Below, piece by piece: positions 56,733-64,000 of a stretch of DNA of 64,000 nt. The position numbers and the translations under genes were made by a program. Below the pieces are notes generated by a model, which was given only the letters and a program-made list of their open reading frames with translations, ran no database searches and was not told where the DNA came from. Positions within the stretch are counted from its first letter, which is position 1; each line of letters starts with the position of its first letter. The DNA is from Acidovorax kalamii (GTDB taxonomy: Bacteria; Pseudomonadota; Gammaproteobacteria; Burkholderiales; Burkholderiaceae_C): assembly GCF_002245625.1 (NCBI RefSeq), contig NZ_NOIG01000011.1, forward strand, positions 506,296 to 570,295, in the 5' to 3' direction.

Positions 56733-59558
56733 ATGCCTCCATCTCACCTTCCAGTCCCTGCTGACGACGATACCACCGCCGCTGGCGTGCGGGAGGATGT
56801 AACCAGCGCCAGCGCCATCACCAGGCGGCGCTGGGTGCCCCTGGTCCTGCCACCGCTGGTGGGTATGTTGGCACTGGGTCTTTCCTATCTCTATTGGCAG
56901 GGCGAGGAAGACAATGTCCAGGCCAAGAACGCTCTGAATTTTGAGGTCGCAGCCGACCAGGTGGCCTACAACCTCAAGGACCGCATGGCCACGTATGAGG
57001 TGGTGCTGCGCGGCGTGAAAGGGTACTTCGAGGGTTCCGAGCGCATCAGCAGAGAGGAGTTCAAGACCTACGTGGAGGCCCTGCAATTGCAGGAGACCCG
57101 GCCCGGCCTGCAGGGGGTATCTCTGATACTTCACCTGTTTGAGCCACAAATTGACCTGCACATTGCCGACATGCGTCGGCGCGGGTTTCCCCACTACAGC
57201 GTCCTCCCTCCGGGTGTGCGCGCTGCATACGCTCCCATCACGCACATCGAGCCACTGCGGGGCGACAACGTGCGTGCGCTGGGATATGACACGCTGACCA
57301 TTCCAGCAGCACGCGAGGCGCTGGAGCGGGCCAGGGACAGCGGGGAACTGGCGCTCAGCGCACCGCTCACCCTGCTGCAAAACGACACCTCGACGACAGC
57401 AGCACAGCCTGGGGTGGTGATGTACCTGCCTATCTACGCCCCGCAGGCAGACACAAGCACGCAGCTGGTGCGCCGGGCCGGTCTGGTTGGCTGGGTTTCG
57501 GCCCCGTTCCGGGCGGGCGACGTCATCGCCGGAATGGCGCGTGAGCTGGACCCGGACATCGAGATCACTCTGTACGACGGCGTGGCCAAACCGGATGGAT
57601 TGCGCCTGTACGGGACATCGGCCGACAAGGCACCGGTGGCCCCCGGGGGCGACAGAGGTGCTGCGTCCGCGCCTCAAGCGCTGCGAACGCTGCAAATTGG
57701 CGGGCGTACATGGACGCTGGTGATGCAGCCCACGCCCAGTTTTTCCCTGCGCCATCGGGAAGAAGGCCACTACGTGATCGCAGCGGTGGGCGTGACCCTG
57801 GGCCTGCTTCTGTCCTGGTTGACCTGGCTGTTGGCCACCGGGCGCGAGCGCGCCGTGGCGCTGGCGCATGGCATGACCGCCGAGCTGCGCGCCACGCGCG
57901 ACGACCTGGAGAGCACACTCAACGCCATCCCCGACCTGCTGTTCGAACTGGGCCTGGACGGCCGGATCCACCACTACCGTTCGGCGCGGTCTGACCTGCT
58001 GGCCATGCCACCCGAAATGTTTCTGGGGCGTTTGATTAGCGAAGTGGTTCCGCCCGAAGCTGCGGCGGGCTGCCATGCTGCGCTGGAGGCCGCGCACCAC
58101 ACGGGGTACTCGGCGGGCCACCAGTACCGGCTGGAGCTGGGCGGCACCACCCACTGGTTCGAGCTGTCCATCGCCCGCAAGGACGCCGCCATGCCCGGCG
58201 ACGAAGCCCGGTTCATCGCCTTGTCGCGCGACATCACCGAGCGCAAGCAGGCCGAGGCGCGCTCGCACCAGCTGGCGTACTTCGACGGCCTCACCGGCCT
58301 GCCCAACCGGCGCATGCTGCTCGACCGCATGGAACACGCCCTGCACAGCGCCCTCAATGCCGCCCAGGTGGGGGCGGTGCTCTATATCGACCTCGACAAC
58401 TTCAAGCAGATCAACGACGCGCGCGGGCACACCGTGGGCGATGCGCTGCTGATGCAGGTGGCCCAGCGCCTCACGCAGCAGCTGCGCCCGGGCGACACCG
58501 TGGCCCGGCTGGGCGGCGACGAGTTCGTGGTGCTGGTGCACAACGTGGCCTCCGACATGGAATCGGCCGGGCGCGCGGCCCTGCTGGTGGCCGAGGAGAT
58601 CCGCGCGGTGCTGGAGGCGCCGTACACCATTGCCACCCACCTCTACAGCACCACGGGCAGCATTGGCATCACGCTGTTCCCCAAGCGTGGCGAGGGCGTG
58701 GAAGACCTGCTGCGCGAGGCTGACACCGCCATGTACCGCGCCAAAGACCTGGGCCGCAACCGCATCCGCTTCTACGAAGCCGCCATGCAGGCCGACGTGC
58801 AGGAGCGCCTGGCGCTGGAGCAGGACCTGAAAAAGGCCCAGGCCGAAGGGCAGCTGGCTGCTTTTGTGCAAAGCCAGGTGGACGCCACAGGCGCCGTAGT
58901 GGGCGGCGAGCTGCTGATGCGCTGGACCCACCCGGTGCGCGGCAACGTACCGCCCAGCCGCTTCATCCCCATTGCCGAGGCCTCGGGCCTGATCCTGCGC
59001 ATGGGCGACTGGATGATCCAACAGGCCTGCGAAACCCTGGCGCACCTGCAGGCGGCGGGGCGGGAGCTGTCGCTGTCGGTCAACGTGAGCCAGCGGCAGT
59101 TTCGCCAGGATGATTTTGTCGAGCGCGTGCGCCATGTGCTGGCCCACACCGGAGCCCACCCCGGCAACCTGATTCTGGAGGTGACGGAAAGCCTGCTCAT
59201 CGAAGACCTGGACGACACGATTGCCCGCATGACCGAAATCGTAGGTCTGGGCGTGCGCTTTTCCATCGACGACTTTGGCACGGGCTATTCGAGCCTGGCC
59301 TACCTCAAGCGCCTGCCGCTGTTTGAACTCAAGATCGACAAGAGTTTTGTGCAGGACACGCCCGACGACCCGAGCGACACCGCCATCGTGCAGTCCATCC
59401 TTTCGGTGGCCAGCCATCTGAATCTGCGCGTGGTGGCCGAGGGTGTGGAAACCCGCGCCCAGGCCGATTTTCTGCTGCAGAACCAGTGCGAATGCCTGCA
59501 GGGCTACCTGTTCGGTCGGCCCGAGCCACTGGCGGTGTGGCTGGCGCGGCAGGTGTAG
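56733..59558 (+). CDS. Membrane CHASE-PAS-GGDEF-EAL cyclic di-GMP protein
   Basis: A 941-residue protein from the ATG at 56733. First membrane helix near 36-54, a periplasmic CHASE domain near 80-300 (VVLRGVKGYFEGSERISREE), second helix near 348-370, a PAS-like domain near 395-505 (ALSRDITERKQAE), GGDEF with YFDGLTGLPNRRMLLDRM and RLGGDEFVVLVH, and EAL with GGELLMRWTHP, DDFGTGYSSLAYLKRLP and EGVETRAQADFL. The I-site RPGD is in place before GGDEF. The EAL signature reads ELL and retains the Glu. It may both make and break cyclic di-GMP in response to an external small molecule. Confidence 0.92.
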   Translation: MPPSHLPVPADDDTTAAGVREDVTSASAITRRRWVPLVLPPLVGMLALGLSYLYWQGEEDNVQAKNALNFEVAADQVAYNLKDRMATYEVVLRGVKGYFEGSERISREEFKTYVEALQLQETRPGLQGVSLILHLFEPQIDLHIADMRRRGFPHYSVLPPGVRAAYAPITHIEPLRGDNVRALGYDTLTIPAAREALERARDSGELALSAPLTLLQNDTSTTAAQPGVVMYLPIYAPQADTSTQLVRRAGLVGWVSAPFRAGDVIAGMARELDPDIEITLYDGVAKPDGLRLYGTSADKAPVAPGGDRGAASAPQALRTLQIGGRTWTLVMQPTPSFSLRHREEGHYVIAAVGVTLGLLLSWLTWLLATGRERAVALAHGMTAELRATRDDLESTLNAIPDLLFELGLDGRIHHYRSARSDLLAMPPEMFLGRLISEVVPPEAAAGCHAALEAAHHTGYSAGHQYRLELGGTTHWFELSIARKDAAMPGDEARFIALSRDITERKQAEARSHQLAYFDGLTGLPNRRMLLDRMEHALHSALNAAQVGAVLYIDLDNFKQINDARGHTVGDALLMQVAQRLTQQLRPGDTVARLGGDEFVVLVHNVASDMESAGRAALLVAEEIRAVLEAPYTIATHLYSTTGSIGITLFPKRGEGVEDLLREADTAMYRAKDLGRNRIRFYEAAMQADVQERLALEQDLKKAQAEGQLAAFVQSQVDATGAVVGGELLMRWTHPVRGNVPPSRFIPIAEASGLILRMGDWMIQQACETLAHLQAAGRELSLSVNVSQRQFRQDDFVERVRHVLAHTGAHPGNLILEVTESLLIEDLDDTIARMTEIVGLGVRFSIDDFGTGYSSLAYLKRLPLFELKIDKSFVQDTPDDPSDTAIVQSILSVASHLNLRVVAEGVETRAQADFLLQNQCECLQGYLFGRPEPLAVWLARQV

Positions 59559-59579
59559 CGCCGCAGGCTGTGCCCATCT

Positions 59580-60602
59580 TTATCCGGCCTCGGCGCCTGG
59601 TTCCGCCGGGTGCCCATAGGCAAAGGTGCCATAGGTGTCCATCGCCAGCGCATGCACCTCGCGCGCGGGCCGGTCCTTGAGCAAATGGTTGCTCCACACC
59701 TGGCGCCAGATGCGGGCGCCGGGCAGGCTGTGGCGCAGGCCCAACATGTGGCGGGCGATGTGGGGCCAAGGGGTGCCGTGTTGCGCGGCCTCGCGTTCCA
59801 TGTACTCAACCATGGCCACCTCCACCTCTTCGCGGGTCAGGGGGCAGGGGGCGCCCCCGTAGTAGATCTGGTCCCAGCGGGCCAGCCACCAGGGGTTGTG
59901 ATACGCCTCGCGGCCGATCATCACGCCGTCCAGGTGGTCGAGCTGCTCCAGCACCACCTCATCGGTCTGGATGCCGCCGTTGATGGCAATGGTGAACTCT
60001 GGAAACTCGGCCTTGAGGCGGTGCACCACCTCGTAGCGCAGGGGCGGTATGTCGCGGTTTTCCTTGGGGCTCAGACCTTGCAGCCAGGCGTTGCGCGCAT
60101 GCACGATGAACACGGTGCAGCCCGCGTCGGCCACGGTGCCGATGAAGTCGCGCACGAAACCGTAGTCCTCCACCTTGTCGATGCCGATGCGGTGCTTCAC
60201 GGTCACGGGCACGCTGACCACGTCATTCATGGCCTTGACGCAGTCGGCCACCAGCTGGGGCGCCTTCATCAGGCTCGCGCCAAAGGCGCCGCGCTGCACC
60301 CGGTCGCTGGGACAGCCGCAGTTGAGGTTGATTTCGTCGTAGCCCCATTGCTCGCCCAGCCGCGCGGCCTGGGCCAGCTTGTCGGGCTCGTTGCCGCCCA
60401 GCTGCAGGGCCACGGGGTGCTCTTCGGCATTGAAGCGCAGGTGGCGCTCGGTACCGCCATACAGGATGCCGCCCGCGTTCACCATCTCGGTGTACAGCAG
60501 GGTCTGGCGGGTCAGCAGCCGGTGAAAGTAACGGCAGTGGCGGTCGGTCCAGTCCATCATGGGGGCGATGGACATGCGCCAGGGGCTCAGGGTGGGTTCC
60601 AC
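59580..60602 (-). CDS. dusA: tRNA-dihydrouridine synthase DusA
   Basis: A TIM-barrel flavoprotein: MSIAPMMDWTDRHCRYFHRL, ALQLGGNEPDKLAQAARLGE, YDEINLNCGCPSDRVQRGAF (catalytic Cys in NCGCPS), VKHRIGIDKVEDYGFVRDFI, FIVHARNAWLQGLSPKENRD and AINGGIQTDEVVLEQLDHLD, which match DusA (U20/U20a of tRNA). FMN and NADPH are the cofactors of the family. The start is uncertain: GTG at 60602 (EPTLSPWRMSIAP) gives 340 residues, ATG at 60575 begins directly at MSIAP, and neither has a good ribosome site. A dispersed element lies upstream. Confidence 0.93.
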   Translation of the reverse strand: MEPTLSPWRMSIAPMMDWTDRHCRYFHRLLTRQTLLYTEMVNAGGILYGGTERHLRFNAEEHPVALQLGGNEPDKLAQAARLGEQWGYDEINLNCGCPSDRVQRGAFGASLMKAPQLVADCVKAMNDVVSVPVTVKHRIGIDKVEDYGFVRDFIGTVADAGCTVFIVHARNAWLQGLSPKENRDIPPLRYEVVHRLKAEFPEFTIAINGGIQTDEVVLEQLDHLDGVMIGREAYHNPWWLARWDQIYYGGAPCPLTREEVEVAMVEYMEREAAQHGTPWPHIARHMLGLRHSLPGARIWRQVWSNHLLKDRPAREVHALAMDTYGTFAYGHPAEPGAEAG

Positions 60603-60716
60603 GGGGCAAAAAACGGAAGGCGGGGAAGGGCTGGAGAGGTCCGCAGCGAAGCCGCTGTGGTCGGTTTGGCCGCGATTATCCCATTGCGCTGCCATCCGGC
60701 GCCAGTATGTGGCTTT

Positions 60717-60778
60717 GCTCAAAATCGGCTTCTACCGCATATCTGTTATGCCCATGGTGCTATCAAAATGAGAGTATT
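60717..60778 (-). repeat. Dispersed element family A, intergenic copy upstream of dusA
   Basis: On the minus strand: AATACTCTCATTTTGATAGC, ACCATGGGCATAACAGAT, ATGCGGTAGAAGCCGATTTT. Both conserved ends are recognisable. It lies between the divergent dusA and acyltransferase genes. Confidence 0.7.
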
Positions 60779-60938
60779 CCTTCCGTTGCATGGCTGCTGC
60801 CCCGGCGGCGCATTGCCTTGCATCAAGGTGGGGCATGGGGGGGATCGGCGACAATTGCGGCGCTTTTGATGCCTGCGCGGCGCCCGGCGCAGCGCCTGGG
60901 CCCCTGCCTGCGGGCCCTGTTTCGTCACCCGCCCTCCC

Positions 60939-61526
60939 ATGCACCACACCATTTTTGACACGCCGGTTGTCAACACACTCCTGCGCGCTTTTTCCCGCTT
61001 GACCCTGCGCATCACCGGCTGGAAGGTCGAAGGCGCTTTGCCCGCCCATGCCGCCAAAAGCGTGCTGATTGCCGCGCCTCACACCAGCAACTGGGACCTG
61101 CCGTACACCTTGATGCTGGCGTTCTCGCTGCGGCTGCGGGTGTACTGGATGGGCAAACACAGCCTCTTCAAGGCGCCATTTGGCGGGGTGATGCGCTGGC
61201 TGGGTGGCATTCCGGTGAACCGGGAGCAGGCAAACAACCTGGTGGCCAGCTCAGCCCAGGCCATGCGGGAAGCGGATGGTCCCATGCAGCTCATCGTGCC
61301 GCCCGAAGGCACGCGCGGCAAGACGCGGCACTGGAAGACGGGCTTTTACTACATCGCCCAGCAGGCGGGCGTGCCCATCGTGCTGGCCTTTGTGGACTAC
61401 GGCCGCAAGGTCGGTGGCCTGGGCCCGGTGTTCGAGCCCACGGGCGATGTGGAGCGCGACATGGCAGCCATCAAGGCGTTCTATGCGCCCATCCGGGGCA
61501 AGAACCCGACGCAGTTCGAGGCCTGA
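60939..61526 (+). CDS. PlsC-like 1-acyl-glycerophosphate acyltransferase family protein
   Basis: A 195-residue acyltransferase: VLIAAPHTSNWDLPYTLML near 42-60 contains the HX4D catalytic motif (HTSNWD), RWLGGIPVNREQANNLV near 88 is the second motif and LIVPPEGTRGKTRHWKTGFY near 119-138 is the PEGTR acyl-acceptor motif. The short length without a clear membrane anchor fits the small glycerol-acyltransferase branch of unknown substrate (YihG-unlike). It probably acylates a lysophospholipid or related acceptor at the inner membrane. The ATG at 60939 is preceded by no strong ribosome site. Confidence 0.85.
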   Translation: MHHTIFDTPVVNTLLRAFSRLTLRITGWKVEGALPAHAAKSVLIAAPHTSNWDLPYTLMLAFSLRLRVYWMGKHSLFKAPFGGVMRWLGGIPVNREQANNLVASSAQAMREADGPMQLIVPPEGTRGKTRHWKTGFYYIAQQAGVPIVLAFVDYGRKVGGLGPVFEPTGDVERDMAAIKAFYAPIRGKNPTQFEA

Positions 61527-61575
61527 ACGATCTGCAGTCAAATTCGTGCCTAGCGCCTTTTGAATAAGCTCTGGG

Positions 61576-61619
61576 TGCTTCAAGAAAAATAGCATCCGAG
61601 CGCCTTTGCGGGCGCGCTG
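61576..61619 (+). repeat. Degenerate dispersed element family A
   Basis: GTGCTTCAAGAAAAATAGC, ATCCGAGCGCC and GCGGGCGCGCTGA follow the order of the element's first two thirds, but the AGAGGCC end is missing. It lies after the acyltransferase gene. Confidence 0.4.
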
Positions 61620-61649
61620 ACCGTGACTGGCGTGGCCCAAGCCAGGGGG

Positions 61650-61748
61650 CCGAGCAAGGCCCGCCCCGCAGCGAGGGCAGCGTCTCCCTTCCCGATTCGT
61701 GCAGCGAATCGAGAGAAGGGGGAAGCGGCACAGCTGCTCAGGGGGATG
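61650..61748. repeat. Dispersed repeat family B, copy 2
   Basis: CGAGCAAGGCCCGCCCCGCA, GCGAGGGCAGCGTCTCCC, a stem CGATTCG/CGAATCG, then AAGGGGGAAGCGGCAC and GCTCAGGGGGATG match copy 1 after pilU. The repeat ends exactly at the stop codon of the Lrp-family gene. Confidence 0.75.
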
Positions 61749-62234
61749 TCACCCTACCTGTCGCCGGTCGATCTTGCGGCTGAGCACGATGCTGGTCTGC
61801 GTCTGGTGCACGCCGTCGAGCTGGCCCACGCGGTCGAGCAGGGTGTCGAGCTGCTCATGGCTCGTGCAGCGCAAAAACACCAGGTAGTCAAACGGCCCAC
61901 TCACAGCCGACACCTCCTCGACCTCGGCCATGGCCTCCAGCGCGCGCAGCACAGCGGGCGCTGCCTTGGGCAGCACACTGATGCTGCACCAGGCCCGCAC
62001 CGTGGTGGCATCGAGCCGTGCCCCCAGCCGCACGCCATAGCCCGCCACCACGCCCGAACGCTCCAGCCGCGCAATGCGCGCCACCACGGTGGTGCGCGCC
62101 AGCCCCAGCTTGCGGGCGAGCTGCGCCGTGCCTTCGCGCGCATTGGCCTGCAGCAGGCTCAGCAACTGGCGGTCGGTAGCGTCCAGCGTGGGCGGGGCGT
62201 TGGGGGTGGCGGGCGTAAAAGTCATAGTGGCCAT
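61749..62234 (-). CDS. Lrp/AsnC-family regulator
   Basis: A 161-residue protein from the ATG at 62234. N-terminal HTH: LDATDRQLLSLLQANAREGT, AQLARKLGLARTTVVARIAR, LERSGVVAGYGVRLG. C-terminal RAM ligand domain: VSAVSGPFDYLVFLRCTSHE near 108-127. Members respond to amino acids. It is divergent from a saccharopine-dehydrogenase-like gene, 138 bp away, so it probably controls that gene in response to lysine or a related amino acid. An alternative start is the ATG at 62225. Confidence 0.9.
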   Translation of the reverse strand: MATMTFTPATPNAPPTLDATDRQLLSLLQANAREGTAQLARKLGLARTTVVARIARLERSGVVAGYGVRLGARLDATTVRAWCSISVLPKAAPAVLRALEAMAEVEEVSAVSGPFDYLVFLRCTSHEQLDTLLDRVGQLDGVHQTQTSIVLSRKIDRRQVG

Positions 62235-62372
62235 GATATTCGCCGTTATGACGTTTCAAGAACGATTTTTCGACGCTCTAGTGGCTACACACTGACAGTA
62301 CCCTTGCCTAGCATCAAGGCATCTTTCACCACCGCTGCGGCCCGGCCGCCAGCACACACCAGGAGCACTGCC

Positions 62373-63488
62373 ATGACCGCCTTTTCCACCCGCCACGCCA
62401 TCACCATCCTGGGTGCAGGCCATATTGGCTTTGCCATGGCGCTCTTGTTGCAGCAGGCCGGTGACTACGACATCCTGGTGGCCGACCGCGACCCCGCCCG
62501 CCTTGCCGAGGTGGCTGCTCTGGGCGTGGCCACCCGCCTGGTGGGCGACGACACCAGCTTGCAAGCCGCCATCGACGGCCGTTTTGCCGTGCTGAACGCG
62601 CTGCCGTTTCACCGCGCCGTGCCCGTAGCCACGTTGTGCGCAAGCGCAGGTGTGCACTACTTCGACCTGACCGAAGACGTGGCCAGCACCCAGGCCATCC
62701 GTGCCCTGGCCGCCAACGCGCGCAGCGTGCTCATGCCCCAGTGCGGCCTGGCGCCGGGCTTTATCGGTATCGTGGGCAACGACCTGGCCCGGCGTTTCGA
62801 CACCCTGCATACCCTGCGCATGCGCGTGGGCGCGCTGCCCCGCTACCCCCAGGGCGCCCTGCGCTACAACCTGACCTGGAGCACCGAAGGCCTCATCAAC
62901 GAATACTGCAACCCCTGCGAGGCCATTGTGGATGGCGTGCGCACCACGGTGCCAGCGCTGGAAGGGCTGGAAACCTTTGCGCTCGATGGCGTGGAGTACG
63001 AGGCCTTCAACACCTCGGGGGGCCTGGGCACGCTCACCGAGACGCTGGCAGGCAAGGCACGGCAAGTGGACTACCAGTCCATCCGCTACCCGGGTCACAA
63101 CGCCATCCTCAAACTGTTGCTCAATGACCTGCGCCTGCGCGACCGGCGCGATCTGCTCAAGGACATCCTGGAGAGCGCCATTCCCACCACCGACCAGGAT
63201 GTGATCGTGATTTTTGCCACCGCAGCGGGCCAACGCGGCGGGCGGCTGGTGCAGGAGTCCTACTCGGCCCGCATCGTGGGCACGGAGCTGGCGGGGCACC
63301 GGCTCAGCGCCATCCAGCTCACCACGGCAGCAGGCATCTGCACGGCGCTCGACCTGGTGGCCCAGGGGCGGCTGCCGCAGCGGGGCTTTGTGGGGCAGGA
63401 GGCGGTGCGGCTGGCGGATTTTCTGGCGAACCGGTTTGGGGTGGCGTATGCGGGGGAGGGGACGCAGGCGCTGGAAAAAATCGCATGA
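62373..63488 (+). CDS. Saccharopine dehydrogenase-family NAD(P)-dependent enzyme
   Basis: A 371-residue oxidoreductase from the ATG at 62373, with AGGAG upstream. N-terminal Rossmann fold: ITILGAGHIGFAMALLLQQA near 10-29 (GAGxxG) and ILVADRDPARLAEVA. The rest has HYFDLTEDVASTQAI near 108, MPQCGLAPGFIGIVGNDLAR near 125-145 and FETFALDGVEYEAFNTSGGL-like blocks near 205, typical of saccharopine reductase/L-lysine 6-dehydrogenase-like enzymes. It may act in lysine breakdown. The divergent Lrp regulator supports an amino-acid substrate; the exact reaction is open. Confidence 0.85.
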   Translation: MTAFSTRHAITILGAGHIGFAMALLLQQAGDYDILVADRDPARLAEVAALGVATRLVGDDTSLQAAIDGRFAVLNALPFHRAVPVATLCASAGVHYFDLTEDVASTQAIRALAANARSVLMPQCGLAPGFIGIVGNDLARRFDTLHTLRMRVGALPRYPQGALRYNLTWSTEGLINEYCNPCEAIVDGVRTTVPALEGLETFALDGVEYEAFNTSGGLGTLTETLAGKARQVDYQSIRYPGHNAILKLLLNDLRLRDRRDLLKDILESAIPTTDQDVIVIFATAAGQRGGRLVQESYSARIVGTELAGHRLSAIQLTTAAGICTALDLVAQGRLPQRGFVGQEAVRLADFLANRFGVAYAGEGTQALEKIA

Positions 63489-63599
63489 AGCCCATTAGCC
63501 GCATGAATTCAAAAACTGCAATTCCTACGGCCATGGGGCATTTTTCGCCGCAAAACCGCTGCAGGAGTGCTGCTGGCCTAGCGCGGTGCTGACAGACGC

Positions 63600-64000
63600 T
63601 CATCGCCCGCCCGGCTTCTGGTACATCCCCTCTATCGCTTCCGCAAAGTGCGCCATCAGGTTGTTGCGCTTGAGCTTGAGCGTGGGGGTCATGAAGGTGT
63701 TCTCGATGGTCCACGGCTCCAGGGTGCAGTGCACGGCGCGGGGCACGGCATAGCGGGCAAAGCTAGCGGTGTTCTTCTCGATGCGCGCCAGCACTGCGCG
63801 GTGCACGCTGGGGTGGTTCAGGCTTGCCGCGTCTTGCGCGGGCAGGCCCAGGTCGGCCGCCATGCGCTGCCACTCATCGGCCTTGAGCACGGCCACGCAG
63901 GCGATGAAGGGGCGGTTCTCGCCCACCACAAAGGTCTGCTCCAGCAGCGGGTCGGCCAGCATGGCCAGTTCCAGGTCGCCCGGCGGCACCTTTTCGCCGG
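63600..64000 (-). CDS. AMP-forming acyl-CoA ligase, C-terminal part (cut by window edge)
   Basis: The visible 133 residues begin GEKVPPGDLELAMLADPLLE, then TFVVGENRPFIACVAVLK and NHPSVHRAVLARIEKNTASF, ending with TIENTFMTPTLKLKRNNLMA. This is the C-terminal domain of long-chain fatty acid-CoA ligases (FadD15/FAA1-like), with TPTLKLKR carrying the conserved lysine of adenylation. The enzyme activates a fatty acid with ATP and CoA. The start of the gene lies beyond the window. The 111-bp gap to the preceding gene shows no feature. Confidence 0.88.
   Translation of the reverse strand, partial: GEKVPPGDLELAMLADPLLEQTFVVGENRPFIACVAVLKADEWQRMAADLGLPAQDAASLNHPSVHRAVLARIEKNTASFARYAVPRAVHCTLEPWTIENTFMTPTLKLKRNNLMAHFAEAIEGMYQKPGGR

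Overview
The window is GC-rich chromosomal DNA (roughly two thirds G+C by eye), densely packed with genes on both strands. It looks like a betaproteobacterium of the order Burkholderiales, family Comamonadaceae, most like Acidovorax. The grounds are TctC/Bug solute receptors, a methylcitrate cycle using AcnD and PrpF, a phaC-phaA-phaB cluster with phaZ nearby, the order smc-zipA-ligA, and short intergenic repeats of the kind I associate with this family. This placement is from memory of families, not from a search. I saw no rRNA gene, tRNA gene, CRISPR array, insertion sequence or prophage.

Layout. 1-2704: sugar-acid catabolism (5' end of kdgD and two divergent Bug receptors that share an operator-like motif). 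2729-8517: a small HTH protein, a Sel1-repeat membrane protein, a metal-homeostasis operon (Fur-family regulator, His-rich membrane protein, AztD-like beta-propeller lipoprotein), an EthD-family protein and a small membrane protein. 8518-10059: lower-GC DNA that looks like an integron gene cassette, with a good attC site behind an unknown nuclease-like gene and no integrase in sight. 10060-14015: ABC exporter, CopD-like membrane protein, PAS-GAF-GGDEF enzyme. 14140-22274: propionate (2-methylcitrate) locus with thioesterase, prpC, acnD, prpF, an isocitrate-lyase-family gene and a divergent ScfR/RamB-type regulator behind an array of TTTGCAAA motifs. 22554-25634: CHASE-PAS-GGDEF-EAL protein. 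25929-35005: smc, zipA, ligA and a class A penicillin-binding protein. 35080-38934: Nudix hydrolase, fumarylpyruvate hydrolase with divergent MarR regulator and maleylpyruvate isomerase (gentisate-type ring cleavage), pgeF and a small membrane protein. 39060-43083: phaC, phaA, phaB. 43580-51335: ABC-F ATPase, prmB, dapE, pilU, dapD, dapC. 51508-59558: chemoreceptor, RnfB-like ferredoxin, phaZ, RelA/SpoT-domain protein, second CHASE-GGDEF-EAL protein. 59580-64000: dusA, acyltransferase, Lrp regulator with divergent saccharopine-dehydrogenase-like enzyme, and the 3' end of an acyl-CoA ligase.

The most unusual signal is a dispersed element of about 50-65 bp. It has a TTTTGATAGCT core at one end and GGGCGCAGAGGCC followed by a T run at the other. 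I count nine full or near-full copies, one divergent copy inside prmB and two partial copies. Some lie between genes. Others lie inside ligA, prmB, dapE and pgeF or over the 3' end of acnD. In all five coding cases the element is antisense to the gene, and in the four internal cases it is read in one frame, giving related peptides around [13 protein letters not shown]. This resembles the protein-coding palindromic elements of Rickettsia, but the sequence is unrelated. A second repeat family sits directly after the stop codons of pilU and the Lrp gene.

Metabolically the window links short-chain acyl-CoA use (prp locus), carbon storage and mobilisation (phaCAB, phaZ), aromatic and sugar-acid catabolism, lysine/peptidoglycan precursor synthesis (dapCDE) and division (smc, zipA, PBP), with an unusually large share of second-messenger enzymes (three GGDEF proteins and one (p)ppGpp-synthetase-like protein).
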